Source: DATEUP01 sp035283065
GTDB lineage: Archaea > Thermoplasmatota > DTKX01 > DATEUP01
Assembly: GCA_035283065.1 (NCBI GenBank)
Contig: DATEUP010000185.1
Span: 1-14,674, forward strand
Direction: 5' to 3'
DNA: 14,674 nt
Position numbers and translations under genes: made by a program. Of the stretch, positions 1-6,274 are shown one piece after another (positions within the stretch are counted from its first letter, which is position 1; each line of letters starts with the position of its first letter). The notes beneath the pieces are model-generated. The model was not told the DNA's origin, did no database searches, and was given only the letters and a program-made list of their open reading frames with translations.

Positions 1-77
1 CGGACCCGCCTCGGGCGGGCCGGGGGCGCTCCCTTACCCCTTCCAAGGCGAAGAAAACGAGGAAACCGTGGGGGTGA
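1..77 (+). CDS. C-terminal tail of an upstream gene (partial, tentative)
   Basis: A reading frame is open from the left edge (first full codon at 3) and ends at TGA 75-77. It encodes about 24 residues with a basic, lysine-rich end (SKAKKTRKPWG). The stop lies inside the GGGGGTGA Shine-Dalgarno site of the next gene, the same layout seen at the next junction (TGA 1362-1364), which is the main reason for calling it. Too little is visible to identify the protein. DUF58 genes often follow a MoxR-type AAA ATPase, but nothing here shows that. A six-base hairpin (CCGCC-type arms at 5-10 and 14-19) lies within it and could instead mean this is non-coding leader. Confidence 0.3.
   Translation, partial: DPPRAGRGRSLTPSKAKKTRKPWG
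70..77 (+). promoter_or_regulatory. Shine-Dalgarno site of the DUF58 gene
   Basis: GGGGGTGA ends six bases before the ATG at 84 and contains the putative upstream stop TGA 75-77. It fixes the ATG at 84 as the start rather than the out-of-frame GTG at 68. Confidence 0.6.
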
Positions 78-83
78 AGAGCG

Positions 84-1364
84 ATGTGGACGCGCAAGGG
101 GTGGTTCTACCTCGGGTTGGCGGTCGTTTCGGGCCTGCTGGGGCTCGCGACGAGGTCCGTCTTCCTGCTCTCCCTCTGCGCGTTCCTGCTCACGGCCCTC
201 ACGGTCCTCGTCTTCTTCACGCGCCTGCACAAGGTCGTCTCCTCCCGTGACATCTCCTCCGAGAAGATCTTCGAGGACGGCGAGGTCGAGATCAAGCTGA
301 ACCTCGTGAACAAGGGCGGGCGGACGGGCTTCTTGGAGTTGCGCGACAAGCTCCCGAAGCAGGTCGACATCACGAAGGGGACAAACTACCTCATCGTCGA
401 CCTCAAGGCGAACGAGTCCCTCGCGATGGCCTACCGCGTGAAGGCGCCGGTCCGCGGGATCTTCGAGGTCGGCCCGGTCACGCTTCGCGCGCAGGACCCG
501 TTCACGATTTTCTACAAGGAGCTCAAGCTCGACGTGGTCGACCACCTGACGGTCTTCCCGATCGTCTATGACATCAAGGACGTCCCGATCAAGTCGAGGG
601 CGCCGAAGCTCTACCCCGGCGCGTCGAAGGTGAAGCAGCCGGGGCCGGGCTCGGAGTTCTTCCTGATCCGGGACTATTCGCCTGGCGACCCCTTCAAGTC
701 GATCAACTGGAAGGCCTACGCGAAGACGGGCAAGCTCCTCGTGAACGAGAAGGAGCGCGAGGCGGTCAGCGACATCATGATCATCGTGGACGCGCGGGCC
801 TCCCAGGCCACGGGCACGGACGGCAAGAACCCCCTGCTCTACTCGACGCGCGCGGCGGCCACGCTCGCGCAGTACTTCCTCAAGAGGCGCGACAGCGTGG
901 GGCTCGTGATCTTCGGCGAGAAGCTCCTCATGATCAAGCAGGGGCAGGGGCAAAAGCAGCTCTTCGAGATCCTCACGGCGCTTGCAAACGCCGAGGCCCG
1001 GGGCACCTTGCCCCTGCAGGGCGTTGTCGATGTCGGGGCGCCGTACTTCCCGAAGCGGTCGCCGGTGATCCTCCTCACGTCGATGGACGAGGACCCGTCG
1101 CTCATACGCGCGGTCTCCCAGATGCGCACGCTTGAGTTCGACGTGTCCGTGATCTCCCCGAACTCGATCGACTTCGAGCTCATGGCGCGCTCGAGGATGG
1201 AGCCGGGCATCGAGCACACGATGCCCTACGAGGTCCTGCGGCTCGAGCGGGACGTGATGGTGCAGGACCTGCGCGGCTACGGCGCGCGCGTGATCGACTG
1301 GGACCCGAAGGTCCCGCTCGTCGCGGCGCTTTTGGCGGCGGCCCAGCAGCTTGCCAAGAGGTGA
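84..1364 (+). CDS. DUF58 domain protein, membrane-anchored
   Basis: This 426-residue protein has two N-terminal hydrophobic helices (about residues 8-24 and 27-46), then an extracytoplasmic-like beta-rich region (about 50-165). The DUF58 signature follows at about 192-226 (IRDYSPGD, then INWKAYAKTGKLLVNE). The von Willebrand A-like domain begins around 230 with DIMIIVDARAS. Length and layout are normal for the family. DUF58 proteins are usually encoded beside MoxR AAA ATPases and are linked to cell-envelope or metal/protein-complex maturation; the exact role is unknown. The ATG follows a strong GGGGGTGA site. The stop is embedded in the ribosome site of the next gene, so the two are probably translated together. 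The family assignment is secure, the function is not. Confidence 0.9.
   Translation: MWTRKGWFYLGLAVVSGLLGLATRSVFLLSLCAFLLTALTVLVFFTRLHKVVSSRDISSEKIFEDGEVEIKLNLVNKGGRTGFLELRDKLPKQVDITKGTNYLIVDLKANESLAMAYRVKAPVRGIFEVGPVTLRAQDPFTIFYKELKLDVVDHLTVFPIVYDIKDVPIKSRAPKLYPGASKVKQPGPGSEFFLIRDYSPGDPFKSINWKAYAKTGKLLVNEKEREAVSDIMIIVDARASQATGTDGKNPLLYSTRAAATLAQYFLKRRDSVGLVIFGEKLLMIKQGQGQKQLFEILTALANAEARGTLPLQGVVDVGAPYFPKRSPVILLTSMDEDPSLIRAVSQMRTLEFDVSVISPNSIDFELMARSRMEPGIEHTMPYEVLRLERDVMVQDLRGYGARVIDWDPKVPLVAALLAAAQQLAKR
1356..1364 (+). promoter_or_regulatory. Shine-Dalgarno site overlapping the DUF58 stop codon
   Basis: AAGAGGTGA ends four bases before ATG 1369 and its last three bases are the stop codon of the DUF58 gene. 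This favours ATG 1369 over the in-frame upstream start at 1351, which would lie within the preceding gene. Confidence 0.6.
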
Positions 1365-1368
1365 ACGG

Positions 1369-2460
1369 ATGGCCGCAAGACTCAGGCTCTTTACGCTCAT
1401 CGGGCAGGCACCGCCGCCCCCCGGAGCGCCCCGGCCCGCTCCGCGTCCGATGCCACAGCCCGCGCCCCGCCCGGCGGTCGCGCCCGCGCCTCGCCCCGCA
1501 CCGGCGCCGGCGCCCCCGCCAGCAGGCCTGCCCCCCGCGGGGCCGCCTCCAGGTGCGCCGCCGCCCGGCGTAGCGGCGCCCCCTCCGGATGTGCCCGGTG
1601 AGATCGCCCCGGAGGAGCAGACCGCGCCGCCGCGCCTCAACATCGAGGGCGCCTACCCAAAGGTCACGATCCTGAAGTGGCTCGGCATCGTCTGGCTCCT
1701 GGCGGCGGGCGTCATCGGGATGCTCATGAACCACCTCCTGGTCCCGATGCAGAACCCGCCGCTCCTCAACATCGGGCTCGGGATCGGGCTCATCGGCGCG
1801 GGGATCGGGATGGGCTTCATCGCTTTCCTCAACGAGGACTGGCGCCGGTGGATGGGCTACCTGTCGGCCTTCGCGATCATCGGCGGAGTGGCCGCCCGGC
1901 CGATCACGACGCCGCTCCAGACGAGCGACTTCGGGACCGTGTTGCCGGCGGCCATCTTCGCGTTCACCTTCTTCATGTACTACGAGTTCCTCGACGCGTA
2001 CCAGCGCTTCACGGACGTCGCGCGGATGGCCGTCGAGCGCAACCTGAAGTCGTTCAACCTCGACCAGGTGGTCAACCACTTCCTCGTCTGGGGCATGATC
2101 CTCGCGGGGGTCTTCCTCGCCTCGGCGTTCCTGCTTCTCACAGTCGTGACCCAACTCATCGGCGCGGGGCTGGGGCCCGTCCTTTCAAGCTCCGTGGAGA
2201 TGCGGACGGTGCTCGGGCAGGCCATGACGATCCTCGTCGTCTTCACGATCATCGCGGCCGTGCTCGCGTTCCTTTTCCTGTTCCTGGAGCGCAAGACGGA
2301 GGTCGAGCAGGTCGCCTACTCGCGCGAGCAGATCAAGGACATGGTCGCGAAAGGCAGGGCGCCCCAGCAGTCCGGGCCCCAGGGGCCTGCGGCGCCGGGC
2401 GGGCCCCCGGTCCCTCCCGGGCCCCGGGGCACGACGCTCGGGTTCGTCGAGCAGCGGTAG
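1369..2460 (+). CDS. Proline-rich N-terminus, six-helix membrane protein (unknown function)
   Basis: I do not recognise this 363-residue protein. Residues 12-75 are almost entirely proline and alanine with scattered arginines (repeating PAPRP-like units) and should be an extended, unfolded arm. Hydrophobic segments follow at roughly 101-121, 132-154, 163-178, 187-207, 236-262 and 284-306. Between helices four and five lies a charged stretch (about 208-233), and the tail after 310 is charged and again proline/glycine-rich (332-353). The start is ATG at 1369. It lies four bases after the DUF58 stop, so it is probably a partner of the DUF58 protein at the membrane. No enzymatic motif is visible. 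It could be a lineage-specific component of a MoxR/DUF58-type system; that is inference from position. Confidence 0.8.
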   Translation: MAARLRLFTLIGQAPPPPGAPRPAPRPMPQPAPRPAVAPAPRPAPAPAPPPAGLPPAGPPPGAPPPGVAAPPPDVPGEIAPEEQTAPPRLNIEGAYPKVTILKWLGIVWLLAAGVIGMLMNHLLVPMQNPPLLNIGLGIGLIGAGIGMGFIAFLNEDWRRWMGYLSAFAIIGGVAARPITTPLQTSDFGTVLPAAIFAFTFFMYYEFLDAYQRFTDVARMAVERNLKSFNLDQVVNHFLVWGMILAGVFLASAFLLLTVVTQLIGAGLGPVLSSSVEMRTVLGQAMTILVVFTIIAAVLAFLFLFLERKTEVEQVAYSREQIKDMVAKGRAPQQSGPQGPAAPGGPPVPPGPRGTTLGFVEQR

Positions 2461-2530
2461 AGGGAAGGGCGGGCGTGGGCTCGCATCGGCAGGGATCGGC
2501 GGTCCTGGGCGGCCCGCGCGTTGCGCGCTC

Positions 2531-2547
2531 AAAGCAAACTTAGAATA
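2531..2547 (+). promoter_or_regulatory. Putative archaeal BRE/TATA promoter of amrS
   Basis: An isolated A/T-rich patch in very GC-rich DNA reads AAAGCAAACTTAGAATA. It is laid out as a purine-rich BRE-like AAAG followed by a TATA-like TTAGAATA, about 29 bases before the ATG at 2572. Similar AAA-spacer-TATA patterns precede two other units in this window. The rest of the 2461-2571 gap shows only a weak five-base hairpin (GCGCG 2516-2520 with CGCGC 2524-2528). Confidence 0.35.
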
Positions 2548-2559
2548 CGAGGGCCGCCC

Positions 2560-2568
2560 GAGGGGTGA
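2560..2568 (+). promoter_or_regulatory. Shine-Dalgarno site of amrS
   Basis: GAGGGGTGA ends three bases before ATG 2572 and decides the start. It suggests a leadered mRNA, although the TATA-like patch lies close enough that the leader must be very short. Confidence 0.55.
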
Positions 2569-2571
2569 CCG

Positions 2572-3774
2572 ATGGCCGCCTCAGCCCCCGCACCCCTTTC
2601 CGGTCAGGCGCTCACGAGGGCCCCTGGGGTCCGCGAAGCCGCGTACTGGCACGACATCGGCGGCGGCAAGACCCAGTGCGACCTGTGCGCGCACCTGTGC
2701 AAAATCAACGAGGGGCACGTGGGCGTCTGCGGGATCCGCCAAGTCATCGGCGGCAAGCTCTACACGCTCGTCTACGCGCTGCCGTCGGCCGGCCACGTCG
2801 ACCCGATCGAGAAGAAGCCCCTCTACCACTTCCACCCGACGACGCGGGTGCTCTCCTTCGGGACGATCGGCTGCAACATGCGCTGCCGCCACTGCCAGAA
2901 CTTCGAGATCAGCCAGGCCAGGCCGGACCTTACCCGGATCCAGGGGCTGCCGGCAAACTATCTCGAGTCGGTACCGCCGGAAGACGTGGTGGGCCTCATC
3001 GATCGGACGGGCGCGCAGGGGATCGCCTGGACGTACAACGAGCCGACGATCTGGTTCGAGACGAACATCGAGGGCTGCAAGCGGGCGAAGGACGCCGGGT
3101 ACTACTCCGTGTGGGTCTCGAACGGGTTTGCGACCGAAGACCCGATGCGCGAGATTTCGCCTTTCCTCGACGCGATCAACATCGACGTGAAGGCCTTCAC
3201 GGACGCCTTCTACCGGAAGGTGTGCAACGCGCGCCTGCAGCCCGTGCTCGACACGGTGATGCTCTGCCTCGAGCTCGGGATCCACACGGAGCTTACGTAC
3301 CTCATCATCCCCGGGGAGAACGACGACCCGAGGGAGATCCGGAACTTCTGCCGGTGGGTGGCTGAGGGGCCGGGCGAGCTTACGGCGACGCACTTCTCGC
3401 GCTTCCACCCGGACTACAAGATGATGGGGAAGGTCGAGACCCCGGCCGAGACGCTCGAGATGGCCTACGGGATTGCGAAGGAGGAGGGTCTCAAGTACGT
3501 GTATAACGGCAATGTGGTCGACCCCTCGCGCGAGATGACCTACTGCCACCACTGCGGGGCCGTGAACGTGAAGAGGCGGTGGTTCGACACGACGCCGCTC
3601 TTCAGGATCCGGTCGGTGGGCGACGACGGGGAGAAGGGGGCGTTCTGCCGGGAGTGCGGGAAGCGGCTGCCGATCCTCCTGCCCAAGGACGCGGAGAAGC
3701 GTGTGCGGCCCTCCCAAGGGCTCATCCAGTCGATTTACGATGCGGCGGTCCCGTCAAGGGCCCTACACAAGTAG
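2572..3774 (+). CDS. amrS: AmmeMemoRadiSam system radical SAM enzyme
   Basis: This 400-residue radical SAM protein resembles pyruvate-formate-lyase-activating enzymes of the AmrS type. An N-terminal cysteine cluster (C36, C39, C43, C53) precedes the radical SAM motif CNMRCRHC (C101, C105, C108), which binds the [4Fe-4S] cluster that cleaves S-adenosylmethionine. The SAM-domain barrel follows, with the family phrases AWTYNEPT and SRFHPDYKM. The C-terminus has two CxxC pairs (C325/C328 and C359/C362) that look like a zinc ribbon or extra cluster site. Family members are widespread in archaea and co-occur with AMMECR1 and MEMO proteins, but the reaction is unknown. Neither partner gene is in this window. 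It stands alone, with its own promoter-like patch and a 3' hairpin, so it is probably monocistronic. The N-terminal 20 residues are low-complexity and may be dispensable. Confidence 0.9.
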   Translation: MAASAPAPLSGQALTRAPGVREAAYWHDIGGGKTQCDLCAHLCKINEGHVGVCGIRQVIGGKLYTLVYALPSAGHVDPIEKKPLYHFHPTTRVLSFGTIGCNMRCRHCQNFEISQARPDLTRIQGLPANYLESVPPEDVVGLIDRTGAQGIAWTYNEPTIWFETNIEGCKRAKDAGYYSVWVSNGFATEDPMREISPFLDAINIDVKAFTDAFYRKVCNARLQPVLDTVMLCLELGIHTELTYLIIPGENDDPREIRNFCRWVAEGPGELTATHFSRFHPDYKMMGKVETPAETLEMAYGIAKEEGLKYVYNGNVVDPSREMTYCHHCGAVNVKRRWFDTTPLFRIRSVGDDGEKGAFCRECGKRLPILLPKDAEKRVRPSQGLIQSIYDAAVPSRALHK

Positions 3775-3777
3775 GCG

Positions 3778-3798
3778 CGCTCCCGGCGGGGGGGAGCG
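3778..3798 (+). terminator. Hairpin just after amrS (possible terminator)
   Basis: A perfect seven-base inverted repeat, CGCTCCC (3778-3784) and GGGAGCG (3792-3798), has a seven-base loop and begins three bases after the amrS stop codon. There is no T-tract, which archaeal terminators usually need, so it may act in mRNA 3'-end stability rather than true termination. Confidence 0.3.
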
Positions 3799-3815
3799 AG
3801 GCGCTTGGAGGGCCT

Positions 3816-3831
3816 CGAAACCCTCATATCC
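3816..3831 (+). promoter_or_regulatory. Putative BRE/TATA promoter of the membrane-anchored protein gene
   Basis: CGAAACCCTCATATCC has a BRE-like CGAAA followed by a TATA-like CTCATAT whose centre is about 36 bases before the ATG at 3862. It is the only A/T-containing island in this 87-base gap and would place transcription start near 3850, just before the GGAAGGAG ribosome site (3849-3856). Confidence 0.5.
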
Positions 3832-3861
3832 GCTCCCGCCAGATAGACGGAAGGAGCCGCG

Positions 3862-4611
3862 ATGAGCGAAGGGCACATGGGCGGCGCGCCGGGCGCGGAG
3901 AAGCCCCCGGAGGCCGGCGGGCTCGACGCGCAGGTCGTGCCCGCCGAGAAGAAGTTCTTCCTCGTCGAGTACATCCAGGAGATGCGGAAGGCCTTCCGCT
4001 GGGTGCGAAGCGCCCCGAAGCCCGAGGAGGGCACGCTGAAGAAGGCCAAGGCGGGGCTCCGCAGGTGGGCGAAGGGCAAGAAGGCGCGCTTCGGAGTCGC
4101 GGCGGTCGTCGCGATCATGGTGGTCTCCTGGGGCCTCTTCTCGGCGCAAGCGAGTTCGACGGCGGTGTACCAAGGAGGCGGGCCGCCGGGCCCGGGCCCC
4201 TCGGGGAACACGGGAAACATGACGATTGCGGGGGTCGTGGACGAGGATTCGACAAAGGCGGTGAACGTGACGCTGAATGCGACGCGGCTGTCGGGGTTCA
4301 CGGTCACGCTGACTTGGACGGACGAGTCCGTTGGGGCGAACCAGCGCAACCAGCCGGACCAGCTCGGGTTCACGGTGATGGCCCCAAGCGGGCAGAATTG
4401 GACGGCCCCGATGTCGACGAGCGGCACGGTCAACTGGAAGCTTGACGACACCTCGAAGGACTACGGGGCCGGGGCCTGGACGATTACCGTGCAGGGGGGC
4501 AACATGGGGGATGTTCAGCCGATCACGGGGCGCCCGTGCCTGCCGCTGAACCTCGTGTGCAGGCCGGACACCTCGAATGGATGGACGCTCAAGATGGACT
4601 GGGCGTGGTAG
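3862..4611 (+). CDS. Single-pass membrane protein with extracytoplasmic beta-sandwich-like domain (unknown function)
   Basis: I cannot assign a family to this 249-residue protein with confidence. Residues 1-76 are polar and end in a lysine/arginine-rich stretch (59-77). One hydrophobic helix (about 77-96) follows, so the C-terminal two thirds should face outside. That part begins with a glycine/proline linker (105-116) and continues as a Thr/Asn/Trp-rich beta domain (117-249). Phrases such as FTVTLTWTDE, FTVMAPSGQNW and GAGAWTITVQGG resemble P-domain (proprotein convertase) or pre-peptidase C-terminal beta-sandwiches; this is a resemblance only. It has four N-glycosylation sequons (N119, N135, N139, N179) and two cysteines (C226, C233) that could form a disulfide. 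The start is set by GGAAGGAG six bases upstream of ATG. It converges on purM with 15 bases between stop codons. It is possibly a surface anchor or chaperone-like factor. Confidence 0.8.
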   Translation: MSEGHMGGAPGAEKPPEAGGLDAQVVPAEKKFFLVEYIQEMRKAFRWVRSAPKPEEGTLKKAKAGLRRWAKGKKARFGVAAVVAIMVVSWGLFSAQASSTAVYQGGGPPGPGPSGNTGNMTIAGVVDEDSTKAVNVTLNATRLSGFTVTLTWTDESVGANQRNQPDQLGFTVMAPSGQNWTAPMSTSGTVNWKLDDTSKDYGAGAWTITVQGGNMGDVQPITGRPCLPLNLVCRPDTSNGWTLKMDWAW

Positions 4612-4626
4612 CAGAACGCCGGCCCG

Positions 4627-5655
4627 TCAATAGCGGTCGAACCGGACGTCCTTCCGCCCCGCGAGGCGCACGCCGCCGCCCCTTGTGGCGCGTCCGATGA
4701 CTTTGGCCTTGAAGTGGGGGGAAAGCACGCGGAGCGCTTCGTCCTCGTCGCCCTCCCGCACGAGCGCGGCAAACCCGAGCCCCATGTTGAAGGTCTGGTA
4801 CATCTCGCGGTCGGAGACGGCGCCCCACGTTTGGAGGCGGTCGAAGATCGCCGGCACGGGGAGGGGGTCGTCGATGGTAGCCCCAAGGCCCTTCCGGATG
4901 CGCAGGAGGTTCCTAAGGCCCCCGCCGGTGATATTGGCAAGGCCGGTGACGCGCACCGCGCCGAGGAGCTTGAGCACGGGGCGGACGTAGAGGCGCGTGG
5001 GGGTGAGGAGTTCGAGGCCAAGCGTTCGGGCGGCAAGCCCCGGGACGCGCGCGCGGTACGAGAGCCCCGCGCGGTCGACGATGCGGCGGATGAGCGTGTA
5101 GCCGTTGGAGTGGCAGCCCGACGAGGAGAGGCCGATGAGGACGTCGCCGGGCCGCGCGTTCCGCCCGTCGAGGATGCGGGAGACCGGCGCGACCCCGACG
5201 CAGGTTCCGGAGAGGTCGAATTCCTTGAGGAGTTCGGGCACGACGGCGGTCTCGCCGCCCACGAGCGTGACGTTCGACTCGCGGGCCGCGCGGTTGAGGC
5301 CGACCCCGATCGCGCGGGTGAGCGCGGGCTCGGGACGGGGGACGGCGAGGTAGTCGACGAAGGCGAGGGGCTCGGCGCCGTGGCAGATCATGTCGTTCAC
5401 GTTCATGGCCACGCAGTCGATGCCGATCGTGTCGAACTTCGAGAGGGCGCGGGCGACGAGGTGCTTGGTCCCGATGCTGTCCGTGCAGAGGGCGATCCCG
5501 AGGGAGCCGTAGCGGACGAACCCCGCAAAGCCGCCGGAGGGGCCGACCGGCGCGCCTTGCCCGCGGCGCCTGAAGGTGACCTGGCCGACGAGCGCGCGGA
5601 TCGCGCGGACCTTTCCGGCGTGGTCGACGCCCGCCGCCTTGTACGTGAGGCCCAA
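4627..5655 (-). CDS. purM: Phosphoribosylformylglycinamidine cyclo-ligase (AIR synthase)
   Basis: PurM performs the ATP-dependent ring closure of formylglycinamidine ribonucleotide to aminoimidazole ribonucleotide in purine synthesis. It is cytoplasmic and normally dimeric. Family landmarks in order, numbered from the chosen start, are LTYKAAGVD (3-11), the CTDSIGTK phosphate/ATP loop (57-64), AMNVNDMICHGAEP (83-96), LVGGETA (131-137), SSGCHSNGYTLIR (178-190), NITGGGLRN (241-249) and MYQTFNMGLGF (285-295). The sequence is closest in style to archaeal PurM. The frame is open back to a GTG at 5721. I prefer TTG 5655 (342 residues) because homologues begin a few residues before the YKxAGVD motif and because a promoter-like patch (5691-5705) lies inside the longer version. 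TTG 5664 is also possible. No other purine gene is adjacent. Confidence 0.93.
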   Translation of the reverse strand: MGLTYKAAGVDHAGKVRAIRALVGQVTFRRRGQGAPVGPSGGFAGFVRYGSLGIALCTDSIGTKHLVARALSKFDTIGIDCVAMNVNDMICHGAEPLAFVDYLAVPRPEPALTRAIGVGLNRAARESNVTLVGGETAVVPELLKEFDLSGTCVGVAPVSRILDGRNARPGDVLIGLSSSGCHSNGYTLIRRIVDRAGLSYRARVPGLAARTLGLELLTPTRLYVRPVLKLLGAVRVTGLANITGGGLRNLLRIRKGLGATIDDPLPVPAIFDRLQTWGAVSDREMYQTFNMGLGFAALVREGDEDEALRVLSPHFKAKVIGRATRGGGVRLAGRKDVRFDRY

Positions 5656-5690
5656 GCGAGGCAACCCCGGGGCGAGGATCGCGGGGCGCT

Positions 5691-5705
5691 CACTTAAGGG
5701 CTTTT
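5691..5705 (-). promoter_or_regulatory. Putative BRE/TATA promoter of purM
   Basis: Read on the minus strand this is AAAAGCCCTTAAGTG, an AAAA element and a TATA-like TTAAG separated by a short spacer, as in the other candidate promoters of this window. Its centre is about 40 bases upstream of TTG 5655. If real, it rules out the GTG at 5721 as the purM start. Confidence 0.35.
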
Positions 5706-5784
5706 GGGGGGCCGGGCGCACGGTTCACGTTTGGGGCACGGTGCGGGCGGCTTCATTTGGGGTCGAGGGCGAGCAGGGGCCGCC

Positions 5785-6252
5785 TTGAGCTCCCCTACGG
5801 CGCAGGCCACCACGGCGGTCGAAGCGGCCGAGAGGGAAGCCGAGGCGCTGCTCGGCGCGGCGGGGGCGGCCGTCGGTGCGCTTGGGATCATCGACCTGCT
5901 CCTCGGCGTGGCCATGTTCGGATTCGCTGGGGGCCAGCCGCCTACCGCGGAGGGGGACGTGCTCGCGGCCGGGATGCGGACCTACGGGTTCCGCGTCGCG
6001 GTCGTGGGAGCCGTGAACCTCGCGTTTGTCTGGGCCGCCTTCACGGAGCGCGGGGCGCGCCCCGCTTGGCTCGCGCTGCCGCTGGCGCTCGTCCTCGGCG
6101 ACCTCGCCTTCGACGCGCTTGCATTCGGCCAAGGCAGCGTGCCCACGCGCGCGCTCCTGCTGGCCTCGACTCTCCATGTGCTGCTTGCCGCGGGCGTCGG
6201 GGCCGCGGCGATCTCCGCGTTGCGGCGGCCCGCGGGTACGCGCGCGGGATGA
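5785..6252 (+). CDS. Four-helix integral membrane protein (unknown function)
   Basis: This is a small hydrophobic protein of about 155 residues from TTG 5785; the frame is open back to TTG 5704. A short amphipathic, alanine/glutamate-rich N-terminus (1-20) is followed by four likely membrane helices at about 23-48, 69-88, 94-115 and 122-145, and a short arginine-bearing tail. I see no catalytic or metal-binding motif and do not recognise a family. It is transcribed divergently from purM with a gap of about 130 bases. No clear promoter is visible beyond a weak TTCATTT at about 5752-5758. It converges on etfA with 22 bases between stops. Base composition matches its neighbours, and the hydrophobic pattern in only this frame supports it being real. 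The start codon is uncertain. Confidence 0.65.
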   Translation: MSSPTAQATTAVEAAEREAEALLGAAGAAVGALGIIDLLLGVAMFGFAGGQPPTAEGDVLAAGMRTYGFRVAVVGAVNLAFVWAAFTERGARPAWLALPLALVLGDLAFDALAFGQGSVPTRALLLASTLHVLLAAGVGAAAISALRRPAGTRAG

Positions 6253-6254
6253 GG

Positions 6255-6269
6255 GGCCCCCGCGGGGCC
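6255..6269. terminator. Hairpin in the convergent gap before etfA (possible bidirectional terminator)
   Basis: GGCCCC (6255-6260) and GGGGCC (6264-6269) form a six-base stem with a CGC loop inside the 22-base gap between two convergent stop codons. It could serve both strands. No T-tract is present on either side, so a termination role is a guess. Confidence 0.25.
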
Positions 6270-6274
6270 TGCCC

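Noticed and set aside
68..250. Short plus-strand open frame of 60 codons
   Set aside because: It lies in another frame of the DUF58 gene and has no hydrophobic or domain pattern; probably a shadow.
1380..1600. GC-rich repeats of CCG/GCC-type triplets as a possible DNA repeat array
   Set aside because: They are explained by the Pro/Ala-rich arm of the coding sequence and there is no fixed repeat unit.
2461..2571. Possible small RNA or tRNA in the gap before amrS
   Set aside because: There is no cloverleaf and only a weak five-base hairpin; a promoter and ribosome site explain the right-hand end.
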